A stretch of DNA of 33,736 bases from an uncultured Clostridia bacterium (lineage in GTDB: Bacteria > Bacillota > Clostridia > Oscillospirales > Butyricicoccaceae): contig CAMBYS010000005.1 of assembly GCA_945872165.1 (NCBI GenBank), forward strand, positions 1 through 33,736. The letters run 5' to 3'. The notes beneath the pieces were generated by a model. It saw only the letters and a list, made by a program, of their open reading frames with translations. It searched no databases and was not told the DNA's origin. A program made the position numbers and the translations under genes. Numbering within the stretch: position 1 is the stretch's first letter; each line of letters starts with the position of its first letter. Positions 1-8,795 of the stretch are shown here, one piece after another.

Positions 1-1477
1 GCTGTTCTGCCAGGTCTGCCACGGTCTCAATGGTTTTATTGCCAATTTTTCGTGCTGGTACATTGATAATCCGGCGCAGCCGCAGATCATCTGACGGATT
101 CAGAATCACCCAGAGATAGGCAAGCATATCCTTGACTTCTGCACGGTCAAAAAAGCGCAGGCCACTGACAATACGGTAAGGCACGCCATTTCGTTTGAAC
201 GCGCTCTCAATGCTGTTGGACAGGACATGATTGCGATAGAGAATGGCATAATCACTCCAGCTGCCGCCTTCTGCTATCCCTTCCGTGATAGTTCGGGCAA
301 TGTATTCCGCTTCTCCTTCCTGGGTATCCGAACGGTGGAACCGAATTTTGGCTCCGTCTCCATTATCTGTCCAAAGCTCTTTTCCCTTTCGCCGTGCATT
401 GTTGCGGATCAGCTCATTGGCTGCACTCAAAATATTCTGGGTGGAACGATAATTCTGTTCCAGACGAATGGTCTTGGTGTTTTTATACTGCTCTTCAAAT
501 TCCAGAATGTTGGTAATGGTTGCACCGCGGAATTTATAAATACTCTGGTCATCATCGCCTACCACACAGATGTTTTCATACCCCCCTGCCAAAAGGCTGG
601 TAAGCACATACTGGGCATGGTTGGTATCCTGATACTCGTCCGCAAGCACATAATGGAACTGGCGCTGATACCGTTCCAGTACATCCGGATTGGTCTGCAG
701 CAGCCGGACGGTATTCATAATGATATCATCAAAATCCATGGCATTGGATTCTTTCAGCTGCCGGGCATATTCCCGATAAATTTCCGCAATAGTAGCGTTA
801 TAGTAGCTGTCCGCATTTTCGGTTGCAAACATGCGCGGGGTCTGCAAATTATCCTTGGCACGTCCAATGACTGTCGCCACACTTCGTGCATCAAAAACCT
901 TATCATCCAGCCGCTGGTTCTTAATAATTGCAGTCAGCACACGTTTCTGATCATCCGCATCATAAATGGTAAAGGAACGGTCATATCCCAGTGCTTCGCA
1001 TTCCCGACGCAGAATACGAACACAGACAGAATGAAAGGTAGATGCCCAGATATCCCGGGCGAATTCTTCTCCCAATGCGTTCTGCAGCCGCTGCTGAATT
1101 TCCTTTGCAGCCTTGTTGGTAAAGGTAATGGCAAGAATCTGCCAGGGCCTTGCGGGCTCCACACGGCACAGCATCTCGGCACGCATGCGGTTTTCCTCTG
1201 TTGGATGGCGCAGGTAATCACGCAAAAACAGAAGATCTTCCTCTGTGGCATCCTCCGGTGCGTATTCATAGGAATATCCTTTTCCGAACCGCAGCAGATT
1301 GATAATGCGGTGGATGAGGACCGTTGTTTTGCCGCTGCCTGCACCAGCGAGTACCAGCAGAGGACCCTCGGTATGAAAGACTGCTTCACGCTGGCGGTCA
1401 TTCAGGCTTTCAAATTCCCGTTCAATAATCGCACTGCGCATGGCAGCATACTGTATGTCAAATCTTGTTTGTTCCAT
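1..1477 (-). CDS. ATP-dependent DNA helicase, PcrA/UvrD family (C-terminus runs off window)
   Basis: Reverse strand from ATG at 1477 is open to the window edge: MEQTRFDIQYAAMRSAIIEREFESLNDRQREAVFHTEGPLLVLAGAGSGKTTVL... with later DEYQDTN, VVGDDDQSIYKFRGA and LEQNYRST motifs of UvrD-type SF1 helicases. Missing from the ORF track because it has no stop inside the window. Confidence 0.93.
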   Translation of the reverse strand, partial: MEQTRFDIQYAAMRSAIIEREFESLNDRQREAVFHTEGPLLVLAGAGSGKTTVLIHRIINLLRFGKGYSYEYAPEDATEEDLLFLRDYLRHPTEENRMRAEMLCRVEPARPWQILAITFTNKAAKEIQQRLQNALGEEFARDIWASTFHSVCVRILRRECEALGYDRSFTIYDADDQKRVLTAIIKNQRLDDKVFDARSVATVIGRAKDNLQTPRMFATENADSYYNATIAEIYREYARQLKESNAMDFDDIIMNTVRLLQTNPDVLERYQRQFHYVLADEYQDTNHAQYVLTSLLAGGYENICVVGDDDQSIYKFRGATITNILEFEEQYKNTKTIRLEQNYRSTQNILSAANELIRNNARRKGKELWTDNGDGAKIRFHRSDTQEGEAEYIARTITEGIAEGGSWSDYAILYRNHVLSNSIESAFKRNGVPYRIVSGLRFFDRAEVKDMLAYLWVILNPSDDLRLRRIINVPARKIGNKTIETVADLAEQ

Positions 1478-1543
1478 GATTGTCTCCTTGTTCAGACTTG
1501 ACTTTCAGTATAGCACAAATTGCAAACGGGAACAAGCAATCTA

Positions 1544-1704
1544 GGGCGTATCTGGAAAGTCGAAAATTTTGATTATTTCTACAAATGCGGATCGCTTCTT
1601 CGTTAAAACCACTTGGAATCCGGAAGGATTCCTGCGTGTTTTTGCCTCGAATCGCCCTCGCCTTTGGGAAATATTCGTCATTTTCTTTGTTTTCAGATAG
1701 CGCC
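1544..1704. mobile_element. MITE-like 161-bp element with imperfect terminal inverted repeats and TA flanks
   Basis: Left end GGGCGTATCTGGAAAG and right end (reverse complement) GGCGCTATCTGAAAAC align without gaps (11/16). Both ends are directly flanked by TA (1542-1543 and 1705-1706). No transposase inside. Confidence 0.5.
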
Positions 1705-2444
1705 TAATGATCGGTTGTCATAATCGCCCGCATCTGTTCAATGGCCTTGCGTTCCAGACGGGATACCTGTACCTGGGAAATACCCAACTGCCGGGCACAT
1801 TGCTGCTGGGTTTGGCTGCGGAAATATCGAAGCAGTATAATCCGTCGTTCCTTTTCTCCCAGCCGCTGCATGGCTTCCTGCAGGGTGACAGATTCCAGAA
1901 TTTTGTCCTCAATTCCATCATCCCCCAGCATATGCTCCAATGTCACCCCATCATTGCCTATCTCTCGCTGCAGGGAATCGGTGGGCATCAGGGCATGCTC
2001 ACAGGCAGCGATTTCTTCCGGTGAAACCTCCAGCAGATCAGACAGCTCAGAAATCGTAGGCTCCTGTCCGGTTTTCATGGTGAGCTGCTCTCTGGCGGCA
2101 TTCACACGGATAGCAAGGGCTTTGATGCTCCGGCTCACCTTGACTGAACCGTCATCCCTTAGAAAACGGCGGATTTCTCCGCTGATTTTGGGTACAGCAT
2201 AGGTGGAAAACCGGGTGCCATAATCACAGTCAAAGCCCTGAATTGCCTTCAGCAGTCCCATACTGCCAAGCTGAAATAAATCTTCCATGTCCACACCATG
2301 TCCTGCATACCGCCGGACAATGCTCCAGACAAGGGCACTGTTGTCACGAATCAATGCTTCACAGGCAGCGTCATCTCCGGATTGTGCCAGCCGGAGCATG
2401 CTAAGCTGCTCTTCTGCGCTATTTCTGTCCAAAACGAAGTGCAA
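1704..2444 (-). CDS. sigF: Sporulation sigma factor SigF
   Basis: Sigma-70 regions (DLFQLGSMGLLKAIQGFD, FSTYAVPKISGEIRRFLRDDGSVKVSRS) and position as third gene after spoIIAA-spoIIAB. Confidence 0.92.
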   Translation of the reverse strand: MHFVLDRNSAEEQLSMLRLAQSGDDAACEALIRDNSALVWSIVRRYAGHGVDMEDLFQLGSMGLLKAIQGFDCDYGTRFSTYAVPKISGEIRRFLRDDGSVKVSRSIKALAIRVNAAREQLTMKTGQEPTISELSDLLEVSPEEIAACEHALMPTDSLQREIGNDGVTLEHMLGDDGIEDKILESVTLQEAMQRLGEKERRIILLRYFRSQTQQQCARQLGISQVQVSRLERKAIEQMRAIMTTDH

Positions 2445-2862
2445 TCTGCTTGGTCATGGTGACCTGGGTGCCAATTCCCTCTCTGGAACGTACCTTTAGC
2501 TTATCCATAAAACTCTCCATAATCGTAAATCCCATACCGGAACGTCCGGCATCACCGGTTGTAAACATAGGCTGCCGTGCCTGCTGTACATCTGGAATGC
2601 CGCAGCCCTTATCCCGCACAGTGATTTGAATTTCACCGGTATCATACAGCTTTGCTCCCAGTGTTATGTATCCCATTTCATTGCGATAGGCATGGACAAT
2701 GCAGTTGGTAACCGCTTCACTGACCGCTGTCTTGATGTCATTGATTTCATCAATGGTTGGGTCCAGCTGTGCCGCAAAAGCTGCAATTGCCTGACGGGCA
2801 AAGGCCTCATTGCTGGAGCGGCTTGGAAATTTAATGCTCATTTGGTTGATTTCGCTGCGCAT
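2419..2862 (-). CDS. spoIIAB: Anti-sigma F factor / serine kinase SpoIIAB
   Basis: GHKL-type kinase: EAVTNCIVHAYRN, VRDKGCGIPDVQQA, GMGFTIMESFMD. Overlaps sigF by 26 nt. Confidence 0.92.
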   Translation of the reverse strand: MRSEINQMSIKFPSRSSNEAFARQAIAAFAAQLDPTIDEINDIKTAVSEAVTNCIVHAYRNEMGYITLGAKLYDTGEIQITVRDKGCGIPDVQQARQPMFTTGDAGRSGMGFTIMESFMDKLKVRSREGIGTQVTMTKQIALRFGQK

Positions 2863-3206
2863 ATCATATCCTCCTCTGTTTCTGTTTTTTTCGGCAGTTT
2901 TGGCAGGAACTGCACCCTGTTCTGAATGCCGCCGGCACGAAAAATCCGCATGGCAGATGGTGGTGTGCCGACAACACAAAAGGATTGACCAGCTCCCATA
3001 ATATTGCGTTGTGCCCCCAGCACCACGGCAATTCCGGAGCTGTCCATAAAGGTCAGACCGGATAAATCCAAATAAATCGGCTCATTGGCATAGAGAATCA
3101 TGGTTTTTTCCAGATATTCCACGCATTGTGCTGCTTCATGATGTCCCAGCTCACCGCAGAACCGGATGACAATGCCGCAATCCTCCCGTTTGTGTGAACA
3201 CTTCAT
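2838..3206 (-). CDS. spoIIAA: Anti-sigma F factor antagonist SpoIIAA (STAS domain)
   Basis: STAS signature LDLSGLTFMDSSGIAVVLGA; start chosen at the ATG following GGGAGTG; overlaps spoIIAB. Confidence 0.9.
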   Translation of the reverse strand: MKCSHKREDCGIVIRFCGELGHHEAAQCVEYLEKTMILYANEPIYLDLSGLTFMDSSGIAVVLGAQRNIMGAGQSFCVVGTPPSAMRIFRAGGIQNRVQFLPKLPKKTETEEDMICAAKSTK

Positions 3207-3224
3207 TGCTTTTTCACTCCCAGA

Positions 3225-3266
3225 CAAAAAAATAGAACCATCCTTCTTTCAAAAGACAGTTCTATT
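3225..3266 (-). terminator. Rho-independent terminator downstream of folC
   Basis: AATAGAAC/GTTCTATT stem followed by a T-run on the minus strand. Confidence 0.6.
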
Positions 3267-3292
3267 ATAGAAAACATGATGAAATTTTTTTG

Positions 3293-4582
3293 TCAGATAG
3301 CGCCGTTTTTCAAAGCATTTTTTGCTTCTCCGGCAACATAGAGCGAACCGCACACAATCACGGCATCCTCCTCTGCCGCACCGCGCACCGCACGTTTCAA
3401 CGCAGATACCACATCTCCACAGTCAAAGACATTGGTATACGGCGAAAATTCCCGGATTCGGATAGCCAATTCCCGGCTGGAAAGGGCACGGGGATTTTCC
3501 GGCTGCACGGTATATACTGCGTCTGCACGGCGAACCAGCATACGGATGCACAGGTCATACTGCTTATCGGCAACCATGCCCAGCACAAGGGAAATACCAC
3601 CGGCAGGCAGCATGCAGTCCAGTGTCTCACACAATGCCGTGACTCCATCCACATTGTGGGCGCCATCAATCATCAGCAACGGTTCCGTTTGAATGACCTC
3701 CTGCCGGGCAGGCATAGTGGCTTCAGCAAATCCCTCTATGATATCATTTTCCGAAATGCTCCAGCCATGTTCCCGCAGTACCTGCAATGCAGCATAGGCT
3801 GTGGCAGCATTGGCTGCCTGATGCCGGCCTACCAGACGCAGATGGAACGGCTTGCCGTCAATGATACAATCTGTCCCTTCCAGCGTAAAGCTGACAAGTT
3901 CCGGTACCGGTGCCTTTATATAGCCGGCGCTGACATCATAACAGCGTTTTTGCAAAATGACATCCACAGACTCTGTCTGTCCGGGATAATTCACCAGGGT
4001 GGAACCATTCTTGATGACATAGCTCTTATCCGCAGCAATTTCCTCTACGGTATTGCCCAGCACTGCCATATGGTCCAGTGCCACATGGGTCATCACAGTC
4101 ACCTCAGGTGCATCAATGACATTGGTAGCATCGTACCGTCCGCCCAGGCCAACCTCTAATACCACAATATCACAGGCCTGCTCCACAAAATACAGCATGG
4201 CACAGGCAGTGGTGAATTCAAATTCGCCGATGCTTTCGCCTTCCGGCAAATGCAGATTCCGTTCCACCTCAAGAACATGCTGCGCAATCCGGCACAGGTC
4301 AGCCTGTGGAATTGTTTCTCCATTAATGCATATCCGTTCACAGAAATCCATCACGAACGGCGAGGTAAACAGGCCGGTCTTGTAGCCGGAATGCTGTAAA
4401 GCGGAAGCACTTAACACCGCCGTGCTTCCCTTGCCATTTGTGCCTGCAATGTGGACAAATTTCAGTTTTTTCTGCGGATTCCCCACAGCCGCCAGCAGCG
4501 CACGCATGCGGTCAAGGCATGGTGTACCGCTGAAACGGCCATGGGCATGAATCTCGTTTAATGTCTGTTCGTAATCGTACAT
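3293..4582 (-). CDS. folC: Bifunctional folylpolyglutamate synthase/dihydrofolate synthase
   Basis: Mur ligase-like: FVHIAGTNGKGST, LEVGLGGRYDATNVI, DGAHNVDG. Confidence 0.93.
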   Translation of the reverse strand: MYDYEQTLNEIHAHGRFSGTPCLDRMRALLAAVGNPQKKLKFVHIAGTNGKGSTAVLSASALQHSGYKTGLFTSPFVMDFCERICINGETIPQADLCRIAQHVLEVERNLHLPEGESIGEFEFTTACAMLYFVEQACDIVVLEVGLGGRYDATNVIDAPEVTVMTHVALDHMAVLGNTVEEIAADKSYVIKNGSTLVNYPGQTESVDVILQKRCYDVSAGYIKAPVPELVSFTLEGTDCIIDGKPFHLRLVGRHQAANAATAYAALQVLREHGWSISENDIIEGFAEATMPARQEVIQTEPLLMIDGAHNVDGVTALCETLDCMLPAGGISLVLGMVADKQYDLCIRMLVRRADAVYTVQPENPRALSSRELAIRIREFSPYTNVFDCGDVVSALKRAVRGAAEEDAVIVCGSLYVAGEAKNALKNGAI

Positions 4583-4587
4583 AGGGC

Positions 4588-7227
4588 TCAGTCCAGTGCG
4601 GACAGGCTTTCCTGCAGCTTGGCAATCTGTTCCTTCAGCTTTGCCGCCTTGACACGTTCACCCTCAACGACCTGCTCCGGTGCCTTTTTCAGGAAGCCCG
4701 GATTATTCAGCTTCTTTTCAATGAAGGTCAGATCCTTCTCTGCCTTCTTCATTTCCTTGGACAGACGAGCCTTTTCCTTCTCAAAGTCAACCAGCTCATT
4801 CATCGGCAGATACATCTGGACATCACCGGTAACAACAGATACCATCTTGGCAGCATCAGCCGGAGCGGTATCCGAAACCGTCAGCTCATTGGAGTATGCC
4901 AGCTTGAGGAAGCATGCCTCACCGGCGGTAAAGACAGCCTGACGATCTGCATCTGCGGTAACAACAAAGACACGTGCCTTCTTAGACGGCGGTACATTCA
5001 TCTCTGCACGGCGGTTACGGATGGCACGAATGCTCTCCATCAGAATTTCCATCTGTGCTTCCTCCGTGGGGAAGTTCAGCGCATCGGTGTATTCCGGCCA
5101 CTTGGACAGCATGATGGTCTCACCCTCATGAGGCAGTGCCTGCCAAATGGTCTCCGTGATGAACGGCATGAACGGATGCAGCAGCTGCATGGAACCGGAA
5201 AGAACATAGCACAGAACATTCTGTACGTTCTCACAGGTCTCCTTATCTTCCTTGTTCTGCAGACGGGTCTTTGCAATTTCAATATACCAGTCGCAGAATA
5301 CATCCCAGATAAAGTCATTCAACTTCTGTGCGGCAATGCCCAGCTCATACTTGTCAATGTTGGTTGTGACATCCTGAACCAAGGTATTGTACTTGGACAG
5401 AATCCACTTATCCTCCATGGTCAGGTTCTCCGGCAGCTGTACCTTATCAATGGTCAGATTCATCTGGATGAAGCGGGATGCATTCCAGATCTTATTGCAG
5501 AAGTTACGGCTTGCCTCAACACGATCCTTGGAATAACGCATGTCGTTTCCTGGAGAGTTGCCGGTAGCCAGGGTGAAGCGCAGCGCATCTGCGCCATACT
5601 GCTCAATCACCTTCAGCGGATCAATGCCGTTGCCCAGAGATTTGGACATCTTTCTGCCCTGCTCATCACGTACCAAGCCATGGATATAAACGGTCTTGAA
5701 GGGTACCTGCTTCATATGCTCCATACCGGAGAAGATCATGCGGGCAACCCAGAAGAAGATAATATCATAGCCGGTAACCAGAGTATCGGTGGGATAGAAG
5801 TATTCCAGTTCCTTGGTGTTATCCGGCCAGCCCAGTGTGGAGAACGGCCACAGTGCAGAGGAGAACCAGGTATCCAGTACATCCTCTTCCTGACGAATAT
5901 GGGTGCTGCCGCACTTCGGACAAACGGTAACGTCTTCTTTGGCAACCTCCATGTGTCCGCAGTCCTCACAATAGTAAGCCGGGATTCTGTGACCCCACCA
6001 CAGCTGACGGGAAATACACCAGTCATGGACATTTTCCATCCAACGGATATAGGTCTTGCTGAAGCGCTCCGGAACGAACTTGATTTCGCCTTCTTCTACC
6101 ACACGGATGGCTTCCTTTGCCAGCGGTGCCATCTTGACAAACCACTGTGCGGAGGTCATCGGCTCTACGGTCGTACCGCAGCGGTAGCAGGTGCCAACAT
6201 TATGGGTATGGTCTTCAATTTTCACCAGACGGCCTTCTGCTTCCAGATCAGCCAGAACTGCCTTGCGGCATTCATAGCGGTCCATGCCCTGATACTTGCC
6301 GCCGTTTTCATTGACGGTAGCATCCTCATTGAATACCAGGATCTGTTCCAGATTATGGCGCTGGCCCATGTCAAAGTCATTCGGGTCATGGCACGGTGTG
6401 GTCTTTACGCAGCCGGTACCAAATTCCTTATCAACATAATCATCCGCAAAAATCGGAATCTCACGGCCAATGATCGGCAGGATCGCCTTCTTGCCAATCA
6501 GATGCTGATAGCGCTCATCCTCCGGATTGACTGCAACGCCGGTATCACCCATAAAGGTTTCCGGACGGGTGGTTGCAACAATAATGCTCTCATCAGAATC
6601 CTTGATATCATACTTGATATACCACAGCTTGCCCGGCTGGGTTTCATATTCAACCTCAGCATCCGACAGTGCAGTAGCACAATGGGGGCACCAGTTAATG
6701 ATGCGGCTGCCCTTGTAAATCAGGCCCTTGTCATACAGGTTGACAAATACTTCCTTAACCGCCTTGGAGCATCCTTCATCCATGGTAAAGCGCTCACGGC
6801 GCCAGTCACAGGAAGAGCCCAGCTTCTTCAGCTGCTGGATGATGCGGTTGCCGTACTGGTTTTTCCAGTCCCATACACGTTCCAGGAACTTGTCACGGCC
6901 CAGATCATACCGGGTCAGGCCCTCTTCCTTGCGCAGGTTCTCTTCTACCTTAATCTGGGTAGCGATACCGGCATGGTCAGTACCCGGCATCCACAGCGCG
7001 GAATAGCCCTGCATACGCTTGGTACGAATCAGGATATCCTGCAGGGTTTCATCGAATGCATGGCCCATATGCAGCTGACCGGTTACATTCGGAGGCGGAA
7101 TGACAATGGTAAACGGTTTTTTGTTCTCGTCTACTTCCGCATTGAAATAACCCTTTTCCTCCCACGTTTGATACAGCTTATCTTCTGTGGCAGACGGGTC
7201 ATACGTCTTTGGCAATTCGTTGGTCAC
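4588..7227 (-). CDS. valS: Valyl-tRNA synthetase
   Basis: Class I aaRS motifs [14 protein letters not shown] and KMSKSLGNG, editing domain and C-terminal coiled coil; GTG start at 7227 after GGAGTG. Confidence 0.95.
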   Translation of the reverse strand: MTNELPKTYDPSATEDKLYQTWEEKGYFNAEVDENKKPFTIVIPPPNVTGQLHMGHAFDETLQDILIRTKRMQGYSALWMPGTDHAGIATQIKVEENLRKEEGLTRYDLGRDKFLERVWDWKNQYGNRIIQQLKKLGSSCDWRRERFTMDEGCSKAVKEVFVNLYDKGLIYKGSRIINWCPHCATALSDAEVEYETQPGKLWYIKYDIKDSDESIIVATTRPETFMGDTGVAVNPEDERYQHLIGKKAILPIIGREIPIFADDYVDKEFGTGCVKTTPCHDPNDFDMGQRHNLEQILVFNEDATVNENGGKYQGMDRYECRKAVLADLEAEGRLVKIEDHTHNVGTCYRCGTTVEPMTSAQWFVKMAPLAKEAIRVVEEGEIKFVPERFSKTYIRWMENVHDWCISRQLWWGHRIPAYYCEDCGHMEVAKEDVTVCPKCGSTHIRQEEDVLDTWFSSALWPFSTLGWPDNTKELEYFYPTDTLVTGYDIIFFWVARMIFSGMEHMKQVPFKTVYIHGLVRDEQGRKMSKSLGNGIDPLKVIEQYGADALRFTLATGNSPGNDMRYSKDRVEASRNFCNKIWNASRFIQMNLTIDKVQLPENLTMEDKWILSKYNTLVQDVTTNIDKYELGIAAQKLNDFIWDVFCDWYIEIAKTRLQNKEDKETCENVQNVLCYVLSGSMQLLHPFMPFITETIWQALPHEGETIMLSKWPEYTDALNFPTEEAQMEILMESIRAIRNRRAEMNVPPSKKARVFVVTADADRQAVFTAGEACFLKLAYSNELTVSDTAPADAAKMVSVVTGDVQMYLPMNELVDFEKEKARLSKEMKKAEKDLTFIEKKLNNPGFLKKAPEQVVEGERVKAAKLKEQIAKLQESLSALD

Positions 7228-7574
7228 GAAAATTGCACTCCTTTCTATGGCATTCTTTTCTTTGTCAGATGACGCGGCAGCACCAAAAAGAAAAAAGCCC
7301 CCGTCCATACGATCAGGACGAAGACTGTCTGTACTCCGTGGTACCACCCAATATTCGCGCAAACCAGCAGCCTGAGGCTGATGCTGCACGCACTTAGCTG
7401 CCGGATAACGGTGGCAAACCGAAGGCACTTACTGCCGGCATCCGCCGGGTTCGGCACACTGACTCAGAAGCGACCTTCCCTCCCCTGCCGCGAAATCTTA
7501 CACCAACCGATTTCTCTCTATGCCGGACACAGGGACGTACTCCTCTTCTTCAACGTCTTTCTCATGTTTTAGAC
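7228..7574 (-). promoter_or_regulatory. T-box leader of valS
   Basis: Minus strand carries AGAGAG...GGTTGGTG stem-I features, the T-box GGGTGGTACCACGG, then a terminator (CGTCC...GGACG GGGGCTTTTTTC, about 7287-7320). Candidate Val specifier GTC lies in AAGGTCGCTTCTGAG. Confidence 0.9.
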
Positions 7575-7580
7575 CTGATT

Positions 7581-7609
7581 ATTATAGTATTTTCCGCCGG
7601 CTTTGTCAA
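7581..7609 (-). promoter_or_regulatory. Consensus SigA promoter of the valS T-box transcript
   Basis: Minus strand TTGACA, 17-nt spacer, TATAAT. Confidence 0.8.
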
Positions 7610-7819
7610 GAAGCCTTATCGTTTTCCCTACAAATAATTGAGGAAATCTGAAGGTATCCGCTACACTCCCGGTGATGGATACAATAAGCCTGCACACTGT
7701 CCCGGGAAAAGTATCTTTTTTCCAGAAGGAATTTTTCTGCAGATAATCTTACACGGAAAATATCTTTACAAATCCGATTTTCTGTATTATTATGGATATA
7801 GTTGAAAGGAGGGCCCGTA

Positions 7820-8065
7820 ATGCTAGACGGAACAAGGAAGTTCAATTTAAAAGAGGAAAGTGACAAGGAAATGAAGCGCGTGCTTCAGACGGTATATGAC
7901 GCTCTCAAGGAAAAGGGCTATAATCCAATCAACCAGATTGTGGGTTATCTGCTCTCTGAGGATCCGACTTATATCACCAACTACAACAACGCACGCAGCC
8001 TGATCCGCAAAATTGATCGAGATGAGCTGATGCAGGAGCTGATTTCCCATTACTTGGATCTGTAA
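7820..8065 (+). CDS. IreB/ReoM family regulatory phosphoprotein (UPF0297)
   Basis: [81 protein letters not shown]. Confidence 0.9.
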   Translation: MLDGTRKFNLKEESDKEMKRVLQTVYDALKEKGYNPINQIVGYLLSEDPTYITNYNNARSLIRKIDRDELMQELISHYLDL

Positions 8066-8084
8066 TTTGAACATGCAAACCACG

Positions 8085-8115
8085 CACAGGACGCAATTGC
8101 GTCCTGTGTTTTTTT
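8085..8115 (+). terminator. Rho-independent terminator
   Basis: Perfect palindrome CACAGGACGCAATTGCGTCCTGTG followed by TTTTTTT. Confidence 0.9.
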
Positions 8116-8260
8116 CTTTTTTAATCGTGTCTTGTATATTTTATATACTCGTACACCTAAAGCTGCCTGAAACGGAAGATATTTCCTTATTCCCCTGTAT
8201 TTCTGCAGCAAACATCTCGTAATTTCTTTGATATACAATGCATAAATTACAACAAATTGT

Positions 8261-8289
8261 TTGACAGATATTGATGCATGTGCTATACT
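8261..8289 (+). promoter_or_regulatory. Upstream SigA-type promoter P1
   Basis: TTGACA, 17 nt, TATACT. Confidence 0.7.
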
Positions 8290-8297
8290 GTAATCAA

Positions 8298-8336
8298 TGT
8301 AACCGAATTGTAATGTTTTGTTAGGACTTTTGTAAC
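8298..8336 (+). promoter_or_regulatory. WalR (YycF)-like direct repeats
   Basis: TGTAAC-N5-TGTAAT (8298-8314) fits the TGTWAH-N5-TGTWAH consensus; a third TGTAAC at 8331 is in 11-bp phase. Confidence 0.5.
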
Positions 8337-8374
8337 CTCAGTCCAATTTGTGTGGTGGAGATCTTTCTCCATGT

Positions 8375-8403
8375 TTGACATGTATTCTCTGGCGTGTTAT
8401 ACT
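8375..8403 (+). promoter_or_regulatory. Downstream SigA-type promoter P2
   Basis: TTGACA, 17 nt, TATACT, about 50 bp before the ATG at 8456. Confidence 0.75.
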
Positions 8404-8455
8404 GGATATATTGTGTATTCGTACAAATGATTTCTTATATAAAGGAGAACACCTT

Positions 8456-8761
8456 ATGTCAGCTACAAAAAAAGGCACAGATAACGACATTCTGACCTAC
8501 AAGGGTCATCCACTGATGAGACATAACAACATTATCTACTATGGCAGCATGAGTGATCGCTATATTATTATGATGCAGATCCTGGAAACAAAGGTTGTAA
8601 AGGATATTGAGGTTGCAACAAAAGTTTCCGTTCAGCTGCAGCAGACTTCCCCGAGTGTCCGTCCTAAGGACCGCATTGTAAAGAAGACTGAAAAGAACGG
8701 TCTGTATACCGCTCTGGATATCGCCGTGGTATGGCTGAACAGAGCACTGTCTGCAAAGTAA
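8456..8761 (+). CDS. Small conserved protein of unknown function
   Basis: 101-aa ORF, RBS AAAGGAGAA, strong promoter, 35 nt ahead of the NlpC/P60 gene. Confidence 0.8.
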   Translation: MSATKKGTDNDILTYKGHPLMRHNNIIYYGSMSDRYIIMMQILETKVVKDIEVATKVSVQLQQTSPSVRPKDRIVKKTEKNGLYTALDIAVVWLNRALSAK

Positions 8762-8795
8762 AAGTATCATTTCGTATTTCAGGAGGTTCCCAACA

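Noticed and set aside
227-1501. 424-aa plus-strand ORF
   Set aside because: Antisense to the PcrA/UvrD helicase, which reads continuously on the minus strand.
3294-3305. 12-nt match (TCAGATAGCGCC) between the folC 3' end and the MITE-like terminus
   Set aside because: No TA flank, no second terminal repeat, and it is part of the folC coding end; most likely chance.
5128-7272. 714-aa plus-strand ORF antisense to valS
   Set aside because: Sense strand is a complete valyl-tRNA synthetase; the antisense product shows no domain logic and no RBS/promoter.
7245-7457. 70-aa minus-strand ORF in front of valS
   Set aside because: Lies inside the T-box leader; its sequence is explained by the RNA structure.
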